Shown here: in pieces, positions 31,602 to 38,556 of the stretch
Numbering within the stretch: the stretch's first letter is position 1
Layout of the letters: the number at the start of each line of letters is the position of its first letter
Program-made: the position numbers and the translations under genes
The notes under the pieces: model-generated
Database searches by the model: none
What the model saw: only the letters and a program-made list of their open reading frames with translations
Told to the model about the DNA's origin: nothing
Assembly: GCA_020722205.1 (NCBI GenBank)
Contig: DYLF01000018.1
Span: 1 to 40,247 of the forward strand
DNA: 40,247 nucleotides
Direction of reading: 5' to 3'
DNA from: Desulfobacca acetoxidans
GTDB taxonomy: Bacteria; Desulfobacterota; Desulfobaccia; Desulfobaccales; 0-14-0-80-60-11

Positions 31602-32036
31602 GTGAAACGTTTTCTCCTTTTTTTCCTGGGCCTTTCCTTGGCCGTCGGTCTGATCGCCGGCAGGAGCGCGGCTGCAGAAGTCAACACTCTCATTGCGAAA
31701 GGCATTGATTTCAGTGAAAAAGGCCAGTACGATCAGGCCTTGGCGGAGTTCAACCGAGCCTTGAATATCAACCCCCAGGACCCCATGCTCTATAATTACC
31801 GGGGCAAAGTCTATTGGGCCAAAGGCCAGAACGACAAAGCTCTGGCCGACTTCACCCAGGCATTAAGCATAGACCCGAAAAATGGCCGGGCCTATGAATA
31901 CCGGTCCTTGGTCTATTGCAGCCTGGAAGATTTTGCCAAAGCCCTGGCCGACGTGGAGAAGGCTAAAAGCCTAGGCTTTAAAATAGACGAAGACTTCCAT
32001 AAGATGCTGCAGCGGAAAGCCGCCGCCAAAAAATAA
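31602..32036 (+). CDS. Exported TPR-repeat protein
   Basis: The 144-residue protein has a signal peptide (MKRFLLFFLGLSLAVGLIAG, cut probably after SAAA near 25) and three TPR units: about 29-62 (AKGIDFSEKGQYDQALAEFN), 63-96 (YNYRGKVYWAKGQNDKALAD) and 97-130. It is a small periplasmic scaffold of unknown partners. The start is GTG at 31602, ten bases after AGGAGG. An ATG at 31594 reads only Met-Thr-Arg and stops within the GTG codon. A strong terminator follows. Confidence 0.87.
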   Translation: MKRFLLFFLGLSLAVGLIAGRSAAAEVNTLIAKGIDFSEKGQYDQALAEFNRALNINPQDPMLYNYRGKVYWAKGQNDKALADFTQALSIDPKNGRAYEYRSLVYCSLEDFAKALADVEKAKSLGFKIDEDFHKMLQRKAAAKK

Positions 32037-32085
32037 TTTCCCAGACTCTTATCCACTCCCTTCCCTGACCGAGATGAGGCTCACG

Positions 32086-32118
32086 GGGGCGATCCTGAAG
32101 GTCGCCCCATTATTTTTT
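32086..32118 (+). terminator. Intrinsic terminator after the TPR gene
   Basis: GGGGCGATCC (32086-32095) pairs with GGTCGCCCC (32100-32108, one-base bulge) around TGAA, followed by ATTATTTTTT. It lies 50 bases past the TPR stop and separates this gene from the sigma-54-driven pair. Confidence 0.85.
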
Positions 32119-32260
32119 GCGCTTTTTGCATTTACTTAGGCAAGAGAAGGGTGACAGGAATACAATCAGAATTCGAAAATATGGCGGTCATAGGCAAAAT
32201 TTGCCGTGGTAGCGGGGGCTGTTTAAGCCGTTCATGCTCATGCCTTGCGGCTTTGCTAGC

Positions 32261-32275
32261 TGGCACTGAATTTGC
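32261..32275 (+). promoter_or_regulatory. Predicted sigma-54 promoter of two unknown genes
   Basis: TGGCAC (32261-32266), five bases, TTGC (32272-32275) fits the -24/-12 consensus TGGCACG-N4-TTGC with exact spacing. Transcription would begin near 32287, and AGGAGG (32299-32304) with GTG 32311 follows. An upstream inverted repeat AAGCCG (32225-32230)/CGGCTT (32248-32253) is a possible activator site. It was the only such match noticed in the window. Confidence 0.75.
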
Positions 32276-32310
32276 AAAATGGCTAGTTAAAGCTGTAAAG
32301 GAGGCTGAAA

Positions 32311-32637
32311 GTGGAAATTTCAATTTACCATAGCTATCCGACCATCATCCTGGCCCCTGAATCCGAAGAGACTGGGTCGACGTCGCCGAGGCCGCCGATG
32401 AACCAAAAATCTTCTGCTCTGGAGCAAAAATGGCAGGATGAGCGCTCCACTCTGGTGCGTCTTCAGAACCTGGCCTCTCCCCAAGCCAAGGAGGTGGATG
32501 TTCAGCAGGCCGTGGCCTTGTTGCGCCAAGTCCAGGAACAATTTGCCAGCCGCGACCGCCAGGAATTGCGGGAACTCTATCAGTTTGAGCGGCTGCGCGA
32601 TCTCTGTTGCCAGATTCAACCGGAGGGTGAGGTCTAA
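32311..32637 (+). CDS. Unknown protein behind a sigma-54 promoter
   Basis: I do not recognise this 108-residue protein. The start is GTG 32311, six bases after a perfect AGGAGG. The N-terminus (about 1-35) looks flexible and polar; the rest is predicted helical and rich in Gln, Glu, Arg and Leu, coiled-coil-like (VQQAVALLRQVQEQF, RQELRELYQFERLRDL). There is no signal peptide. It starts about 24 bases after the expected start of a sigma-54 promoter and is followed after 37 bases by a second unknown gene. In Desulfobacterota many sigma-54 genes are flagellar, so a flagellar or secretion-related role is a guess only. Confidence 0.7.
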   Translation: MEISIYHSYPTIILAPESEETGSTSPRPPMNQKSSALEQKWQDERSTLVRLQNLASPQAKEVDVQQAVALLRQVQEQFASRDRQELRELYQFERLRDLCCQIQPEGEV

Positions 32638-32674
32638 ATATTGCCCCTTTAAAGATTAATTTTTAGGATTCATT

Positions 32675-33094
32675 ATGAAAGTTGAAGATCTCCTCTTGTT
32701 TTCCCCGCAAACGGTGCGCTCCGAGAGCCGGCAATCTGGCGAGGGCGATTTTGCCCAGTGCCTGGCAGAGGCTCTGAAGGCCGGCGCGAGCCAAACAGCT
32801 GGCGCCGCCCCGCTGGCCAGACTCGGCCCCGCTGAGGGGGCCGGCAACTCTCCCCAGAACCTGGTGGAGGCCACTCTCTCCCGCTTGGAGCTGTTTCAGG
32901 AAGCCCTGGGCCGCCCGGACATCTCCTTGAAGAATATCTCATCTCTGGTGGACAGCTTGGAAGAGGACAGCCGCCAACTGCAAAGCACCGCCGAAAAATT
33001 ATCCCCCGGCTCCCCCCTGCGCCAGGTCCTGGAGGAAGCCGCTGCCCTCTCCTGGGTGGAATGCTTTAAGTTCCGCCGGGGAGATTATGTCTGA
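32675..33094 (+). CDS. Unknown protein, second gene of the sigma-54 unit
   Basis: This 139-residue protein has no recognised domain. Residues 1-65 are rich in Ala, Gly, Ser and Gln and probably disordered; residues 70-130 form helices (LSRLELFQEALG, SLVDSLEEDSRQLQ) and end with a compact segment SWVECFKFRRGDYV. There is no signal peptide or membrane helix. The ribosome binding site is weak (AGGATT-like). It lies 37 bases after the previous gene and shares its codon style. The two probably form one transcript. Confidence 0.7.
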   Translation: MKVEDLLLFSPQTVRSESRQSGEGDFAQCLAEALKAGASQTAGAAPLARLGPAEGAGNSPQNLVEATLSRLELFQEALGRPDISLKNISSLVDSLEEDSRQLQSTAEKLSPGSPLRQVLEEAAALSWVECFKFRRGDYV

Positions 33095-33430
33095 GTTTGG
33101 AAAGCACCGGCCATAATCTCTCAGTGTCTGAATTCTTTCGAGGTCCCCCCAGGTATCGGGGTCACAGGCTGGAAACCTTATCCACCTGTAACTCTGAGAC
33201 CTTTTTGGGCGTTCTTCCCAAGCTTGCCTTTGCCAACCCTTTTGTCCCCCCTTTTGTACTTCTCTGCTTTTCTCTTTATCTTAGATAAGATTACCAAGCC
33301 TGGTCAGAAAACAATGACCGCCAAGCAGCCCGCATTTTCCGGTTGCCATTCCGAGACTTAATGTTAGAATTTCTTGATGGTAATAATTTTTATGGGTCTT
33401 GACATTTCCTACTCCCGAAATGAGATGTAG
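33095..33430. other. Gene-free gap before the polysaccharide cluster
   Basis: I see no credible gene here; a 63-codon frame from a TTG at 33097 has no ribosome binding site and an unlikely protein. A pyrimidine-rich run lies about 33230-33285. TTGACA at 33399-33404 is too near the ATG at 33431 to be its -35 box with a normal start. No clear terminator was found. Confidence 0.5.
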
Positions 33431-34564
33431 ATGGTACCTTCCACGAAACTTGCTTTCATTGATCTACAAACCCAGCAAAAACTTATCTACCCCAACCTGA
33501 TGGCAAGGCTGGCGCAGGTTCTTTCCCACGGTCAGTACATTATGGGGCCGGAGATCAAGGAACTGGAAGAGCGGCTGGCCGCTTACGTGGGAGTAAAAGA
33601 AGTTATTACCTGCTCTTCGGGTACCGATGCCCTGCTGATGCCCCTGCTGGCCTGGGGGGTGGGCCCAGGGGACGCGGTGTTCACGACGCCGTTCACCTTT
33701 ATCGCCACAGCCGAGGTCATCCAGTTGTTGGGGGCCACCCCGGTCTTTGTGGATATTGAGCCCCGCACCTTTAACCTGGACCCGGAGGCCTTAGCCAAGG
33801 CCTTGGCAACTTTCGGGGATAACCCGCGTACTGCCTCCTTGCGCCCCAGAGGCGTCATGCCGGTGGACCTCTTCGGCCAGCCGGCGGACTATGAGCGGAT
33901 AAACCCCCTGGCCCAACAGCACGGTCTGTTTGTCTTGGAGGATGCCGCGCAAGCCTTCGGCGCCACCTATCAAGGCAGGAAGGCCGGCGCCCTGGCGGAG
34001 GTGGCGGCTACTTCTTTTTTCCCGGCCAAGCCCCTGGGTGGTTATGGTGACGGCGGGGCCATCTTCACGGATAACGTCGAATTGGCCCAAGTATTGCGCT
34101 CCATCCGGGTGCACGGCCAAGGCAGTCAAAAATACGAAAATGTCCGGATCGGGGTCAACGGCCGCCTGGACACTTTGCAAGCCGCCATTCTGCTGGCCAA
34201 GCTGGACATCTTTGACCGGGAGAACAAGGCCCGCCAGGAAGTGGCCCAACGTTATAGTGAGGCCTTGGCGGAGGTGGTGGAGGTCCCTTATGTGGCTCCG
34301 GGATGCACTTCGGTGTGGGCCCAGTACTCGGTTCTCAGCCCGGACAGGGCCGCTTGGCGGCAAAGACTGGCGGACGCTGGAGTGCCCACGGCCGTTTACT
34401 ACCCGCGGCCGCTACATCTGCAAACAGCCTTCGCCCACCTGGGCTATCAAGCGGGCGACTTTCCGGTGAGCGAACGGGTGTCCCAGGAGATTTTCAGCCT
34501 GCCGATGCATCCTTATCTGAGCAGAACCGACCAAGAAGAGATCATCAGAATATTTCACGGCTGA
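33431..34564 (+). CDS. DegT/DnrJ/EryC1/StrS aminotransferase (WbpE-like)
   Basis: This PLP sugar aminotransferase has 377 residues. Visible are the N-terminal FIDLQTQQKLIYPNL, the GTDALLMPLLA cofactor segment (about 60-70), the Asp in FVLEDAAQAFGATY (about 166-179), the Schiff-base Lys200 in FFPAKPLGGYGDGG, and RLDTLQAAIL (about 240-249). The sequence style is that of WbpE, which aminates UDP-3-keto-GlcNAcA. The next gene encodes a WbpB-WbpD type fusion, which supports a diacetamido-uronic acid or similar amino sugar. The ribosome binding site is poor. Confidence 0.9.
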   Translation: MVPSTKLAFIDLQTQQKLIYPNLMARLAQVLSHGQYIMGPEIKELEERLAAYVGVKEVITCSSGTDALLMPLLAWGVGPGDAVFTTPFTFIATAEVIQLLGATPVFVDIEPRTFNLDPEALAKALATFGDNPRTASLRPRGVMPVDLFGQPADYERINPLAQQHGLFVLEDAAQAFGATYQGRKAGALAEVAATSFFPAKPLGGYGDGGAIFTDNVELAQVLRSIRVHGQGSQKYENVRIGVNGRLDTLQAAILLAKLDIFDRENKARQEVAQRYSEALAEVVEVPYVAPGCTSVWAQYSVLSPDRAAWRQRLADAGVPTAVYYPRPLHLQTAFAHLGYQAGDFPVSERVSQEIFSLPMHPYLSRTDQEEIIRIFHG

Positions 34565-34684
34565 GGTTGGTTCAAACGGTCTCTTCTCAGGGAATCCGTT
34601 GGGGTTTGGGTTAGATTGGGACGCCGGCGTGGGCAGGTATACAGGTATAAATGTCTGGAAATAGGATCCGCAGTGAGTTAATGA

Positions 34685-36268
34685 ATGGTTGCATCTGAGC
34701 TGACGTCTAAGGTTGCTGTTATCGGCGCCGGTTCCTGGGGGAAGAACCTGGTTCGTAATTTTTATCACCTGGGAGCCTTGGCTGCGGTCTGTGACCCCGA
34801 TCAGCGGGTGCTGTCAACCTTGGCCCAAACCTATCCGGGCATTACAACCTGTGAAAATCTTGATGCCGTTCTGGAAAATTCAGCCATAAATGCCGTCGCT
34901 ATCGCCTCGCCAGCCGTTCATCATTATTCTCTGGCCAAAAAGTGCTTATCAGCCGGTAAGGACGTATTTGTTGAAAAACCGTTGGCTATGAATGTCTCGG
35001 AAGGCCAGGAACTGGTGGCATTGGCCGAGCGCAGGGGTCTGATTCTCATGGTCGGCCATGTCCTGCAATATCACTCGGCCGTCTGGAAGCTTAAAGAGTT
35101 AATCGATACGGGGGAGTTGGGGAAAATACGTTATATCTATTCAAATCGTCTTAATATCGGCAAAATCAGAACCGAAGAGAACATCCTCTGGAGTTTTGCC
35201 CCGCATGATATTTCTATTATCCTCGCTTTATTAAGGGAAATGCCTGAAAATATCAGTGTGCACGGCGAACATTTCTTGCAAACCAAAGTGGCTGACGTCA
35301 CCTTGACCGCTTTATCTTTCCCCAGCGGCGTCAAAGCGCATATTTTTGTAAGTTGGCTTCACCCGTTTAAAGAACAAAAATTAGTAATTGTCGGTGACAA
35401 ACAGATGGCAGTATTTGATGATGTTTCCCCCGATAAGAAGCTGATGCTTTATCCTCACCAGATAGAATGGATTGAGCGTGTGCCGGTAGCCCGGAAGGCA
35501 GAGGGTATAGCGGTGCCATTCGTTCTGAGCGAACCCTTAGAGAATGAGTGTCGGCATTTTTTGGAGTGTGGTCAAAACCGTTTAAGCCCAAAAACCAATG
35601 GGCATGAAGGGTTAAGAGTCCTTAAGGTGTTGCAGGCGGCCCAACAGTCCTTGAACCAGCAAGGAGCGCCGGTCAGACTGTCAGAGTCTGCTGTTGGCCG
35701 GTCGGTTGCCCCTTATTTTGTCCATGAAACGGCGGTGGTTGATATGCCGGCCCACATCGGCCGAGGCACCAAGATTTGGCATTTTTCTCATATCCTGCGG
35801 GATTGTCGCCTCGGCGACAATTGTAATATCGGTCAGAATGTGGTAATTGGCCCTGGGGTGACCATAGGCAATGGCTGTAAAATTCAAAACAATGTGTCCA
35901 TATATCATGGCGTTACTCTGGAGGATTTTGTATTTTGCGGGCCTTCCATGGTGTTTACTAATGTTCTCAACCCCCGGGCCCAGATTCCCAGAATGGATGA
36001 GGTGCGGCCCACTTTGGTAAAGACCGGCGCCACTATCGGTGCCAATGCCACCATCGTGTGCGGAAAGACCATCGGGCGTTATGCGTTTGTGGGAGCCGGG
36101 GCGGTGGTAACCAAAGATGTGCCGGATTATGCTTTGGTGGCGGGCAATCCTGCTAGACAAATCGGCTGGATGTGCAGCTGCGGCACCAGGCTGAAGGGCT
36201 CCCTGCAGTGTGAGGCCTGCGGGCAAAGGTTTAAACAAGAAGGCTCAAATATCATGCCGGTTGGATAA
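34685..36268 (+). CDS. Fusion: Gfo/Idh/MocA sugar dehydrogenase (WbpB-like) + hexapeptide N-acetyltransferase (WbpD-like) + zinc ribbon
   Basis: Residues 1-330 are a Gfo/Idh/MocA oxidoreductase: GAGSWGKN at 14-21 for [11 protein letters not shown] with the conserved Lys-Pro (about 97-104), HVLQYH, and [10 protein letters not shown] with the catalytic His. Residues about 340-490 are a left-handed beta-helix acetyltransferase ([50 protein letters not shown]). The C-terminus has two Cys pairs (CSCG..., CEACG, about 496-514), a zinc ribbon. In Pseudomonas, WbpB, WbpE and WbpD are separate enzymes that make UDP-2,3-diacetamido sugars; here two are joined and the third is the gene before. Codon use seems more A/T-rich than that of the operons upstream (not computed). 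Confidence 0.9.
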   Translation: MVASELTSKVAVIGAGSWGKNLVRNFYHLGALAAVCDPDQRVLSTLAQTYPGITTCENLDAVLENSAINAVAIASPAVHHYSLAKKCLSAGKDVFVEKPLAMNVSEGQELVALAERRGLILMVGHVLQYHSAVWKLKELIDTGELGKIRYIYSNRLNIGKIRTEENILWSFAPHDISIILALLREMPENISVHGEHFLQTKVADVTLTALSFPSGVKAHIFVSWLHPFKEQKLVIVGDKQMAVFDDVSPDKKLMLYPHQIEWIERVPVARKAEGIAVPFVLSEPLENECRHFLECGQNRLSPKTNGHEGLRVLKVLQAAQQSLNQQGAPVRLSESAVGRSVAPYFVHETAVVDMPAHIGRGTKIWHFSHILRDCRLGDNCNIGQNVVIGPGVTIGNGCKIQNNVSIYHGVTLEDFVFCGPSMVFTNVLNPRAQIPRMDEVRPTLVKTGATIGANATIVCGKTIGRYAFVGAGAVVTKDVPDYALVAGNPARQIGWMCSCGTRLKGSLQCEACGQRFKQEGSNIMPVG

Positions 36269-36295
36269 TTTTTTCCGGCTTGAAGAGGACCATCC

Positions 36296-37288
36296 TTGCA
36301 ACTTCAGGGCAGTAAAATTCTGGTTATCGGTGGCGCCGGGCTGATAGGCTCGCACGTGGTGGAGGAACTCCTCAAAGAAGATATTCAGGAAGTTGTCATC
36401 TATGACAATTTTTGCCGCGGCAGCCAGCAAAACTTGGAGGTGGCTTTGAGAGACCCCCGATGCCGGGTTTTCGAGATCGGCGGCGATATCCTGCAGACCG
36501 ATATTCTGAATGCCGCCATGCAGGGAATCGACGCGGTGGTTCACTTGGCCGCCCTCTGGCTGTTGCAGTGTTATGAATTCCCCCGGGCCGCCTTTGACGT
36601 TAATATTCGGGGTACTTTTAACGTCCTTGAAGCCTGTGTGGCCCATAAAGTCAAACGGCTGATATATTCTTCCTCGGCTTCAGTATATGGGGATGCCCTC
36701 TCGGAGCCTATGCATGAGGATCATCCTTACAATAACTGGACCTTTTATGGCGCCACCAAAATCGCTGGCGAACACATGCTTAAAGCCTTTCATAAACGCT
36801 ATGGCCTGAACGGCGTCGGACTGAGATACATGAATGTTTATGGTCCCCGTCAGGATTATCAGGGGACCTATATCGCCGTAATGATGAAAATTCTCGACAA
36901 CCTCGATCGAGGTCTCCCGCCGGTAGTTTATGGCGACGGCAGCCAGTCTTATGATTTTATCTATGTTACGGACGCCGCCCGGGCTAATATCTGCGCTCTG
37001 AAGAGCGAGGTTCCTTTCGGCTTTTATAATGTGGGCCGGGGCATCAAGACCTCTATAAAGGAATTGACCGAGCTTATTTTAAAAATTACCGGCGTCAACC
37101 TGCCCATTCAGTACGAACCGACCGGGCCGACCTTTGTCACCAATCGGGTGGGGGACCCTACAGCGGCCAGAAATGACCTGGGCTTTACCTGGCAGGTGGA
37201 CCTGGAAGAGGGTCTGCGACGACTCATTGCCTGGCGTTCCACCCATAAGGAGGCCGTGGCCTGCCGCCGGGCCAAGATGAGAGCTTAA
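36296..37288 (+). CDS. NAD-dependent nucleotide-sugar epimerase/dehydratase (extended SDR)
   Basis: The 330-residue protein is an extended short-chain dehydrogenase: LVIGGAGLIGSH at 9-20 for NAD, DAVVHLAALW, YSSSASVYG with the catalytic Ser (about 122-130), and Y151-x3-K155 in FYGATK. The substrate domain has YMNVYGPRQDYQGTY and VYGDGSQSYDFIYV. It is a UDP-sugar 4-epimerase or dehydratase; the exact sugar is unknown. The start is TTG 36296 with GAGG eight to nine bases upstream; no ATG fits. It follows the fusion gene by 27 bases. Confidence 0.88.
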   Translation: MQLQGSKILVIGGAGLIGSHVVEELLKEDIQEVVIYDNFCRGSQQNLEVALRDPRCRVFEIGGDILQTDILNAAMQGIDAVVHLAALWLLQCYEFPRAAFDVNIRGTFNVLEACVAHKVKRLIYSSSASVYGDALSEPMHEDHPYNNWTFYGATKIAGEHMLKAFHKRYGLNGVGLRYMNVYGPRQDYQGTYIAVMMKILDNLDRGLPPVVYGDGSQSYDFIYVTDAARANICALKSEVPFGFYNVGRGIKTSIKELTELILKITGVNLPIQYEPTGPTFVTNRVGDPTAARNDLGFTWQVDLEEGLRRLIAWRSTHKEAVACRRAKMRA

Positions 37289-37302
37289 GCAATACCGCCA
37301 AA

Positions 37303-38406
37303 ATGAAAATTCCCTTGATCAGGCCAGTTATCACCGCCGAGACCAAAGCCAGGGTCCTGGAGGTTTTAGAGAGCGGCTTTCTCACCGAGGGTGAGGTAAC
37401 CCGACAGTTCGAGCAGGCAGTGCGGGATTATGTGGGCTGCCGGTTTGCCATCGCCGTCACCTCCTGCACCGCCGGCCTGGAGTTGGCCCTGCGTGCTCTC
37501 GGAATAGGGCCGGGCGATGAGGTCATTGTGCCTGATTATACCTATCCGGCTACGGCTGACGTGGTGGCCATCGTGGGGGCCACCCTGGTGATTGTGGATA
37601 TTTGCCGCCAAACCATGCTGATTGATTATGAGGCTCTGGAGCAGGCCATCACCCCCCGCACTAAGGCCATCCTGCCGGTTTCCCTGTTTGGCAATCCCCT
37701 GGATTACGACCGGCTCCAGGGTCTCAAAGAACGGTATGGCGTTTATGTCGTGGAAGATGCCGCCTGTGCTCTGGGAGCCGAGTATAAGGGAAGAAAAGTG
37801 GGAACCCAGGCGGATATGACCGTGTTCAGTTTCCATCCGCGCAAGTTTATCACAACGGGGGAAGGCGGCGTGATCGCCACGAATAACCCGGAATGGGCGG
37901 AGTGGCTGAATTCTTACAAACACTTTGGCATGGAAGTGTCGGCCTCGAGACGGCAGGCCTACTTTAAGAGAATCGGCAGCAATTATAAATTAAGCAACCT
38001 GCTGGCCGCGGTCGGACTCTCGCAAATGGCCCGGATTGAGGAGCTGCTGGCCAAAAGGCTGGCCCTGGCCGATTATTACCGACACCTGTTAGCCCAACAG
38101 CCCCTGGTCAACCTGCCCCAGACTACGGTGCATGGGAAGCACTCCCAACAATCCTTTGGCATTTTCGTGCCCCGGCGCGATGAGGTGATGGATTATCTGA
38201 GACAACAAGGCATTGAAGCCCAAATCGGCACGTATGCCCTGCATCTGTTTCCACCCTTTGCCCCTGGGGAGAACTGCCAGCTGGTGGGTGACCTGAAAAA
38301 CAGCCGATATGCTTTTGACCATTGCCTGGTGCTGCCCCTGTTTTATGACATGACGACAGCAGACCAGGAACTGGTGGTGGAGACCTTGAAGCAGGCGTTA
38401 TTGTAA
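37303..38406 (+). CDS. Second DegT/DnrJ/EryC1/StrS aminotransferase
   Basis: A sugar aminotransferase of 367 residues, clearly different from the one at 33431. It has TSCTAGLELALRALGIGPGD (phosphate-binding region, about 50-69), VPDYTYPATADVV, VVEDAACALGAEYKG with the PLP Asp (about 150-164), the Schiff-base Lys181 in FHPRKFITTGEGG, and KHFGM and RIGSNYKLSNLLAA. Having two aminotransferases suggests a diamino sugar or two modified sugars in the polymer. It is 14 bases after the epimerase gene, with no clear ribosome binding site, so it may rely on coupling. Confidence 0.9.
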   Translation: MKIPLIRPVITAETKARVLEVLESGFLTEGEVTRQFEQAVRDYVGCRFAIAVTSCTAGLELALRALGIGPGDEVIVPDYTYPATADVVAIVGATLVIVDICRQTMLIDYEALEQAITPRTKAILPVSLFGNPLDYDRLQGLKERYGVYVVEDAACALGAEYKGRKVGTQADMTVFSFHPRKFITTGEGGVIATNNPEWAEWLNSYKHFGMEVSASRRQAYFKRIGSNYKLSNLLAAVGLSQMARIEELLAKRLALADYYRHLLAQQPLVNLPQTTVHGKHSQQSFGIFVPRRDEVMDYLRQQGIEAQIGTYALHLFPPFAPGENCQLVGDLKNSRYAFDHCLVLPLFYDMTTADQELVVETLKQALL

Positions 38407-38556
38407 GATTCAGTACGAGCAGGCTGCAAGCTCCGCTGCGACCTTTAGCCCTGGCTCTTTTTAAAAGGCAACGAAATAATCTTATAGAATTTATTGATAA
38501 TCCAGGCTCTTTCGAGCGAACCCAAAACTGCCCAATAAAAACCCAGCTCTTCAGCC

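Noticed and set aside
32151-32333. 60-codon frame starting at a GTG upstream of the sigma-54 promoter
   Set aside because: It runs across the -24/-12 promoter and the ribosome binding site of the next gene, has no good binding site itself, and overlaps that gene's start.
33097-33288. 63-codon frame from a TTG in the gap before the polysaccharide cluster
   Set aside because: No ribosome binding site and low-complexity, protein-unlike composition.
33399-33404. TTGACA as the -35 box for the first aminotransferase
   Set aside because: Only 26 bases separate it from the ATG and no -10 box fits; a start there would give a nearly leaderless mRNA.
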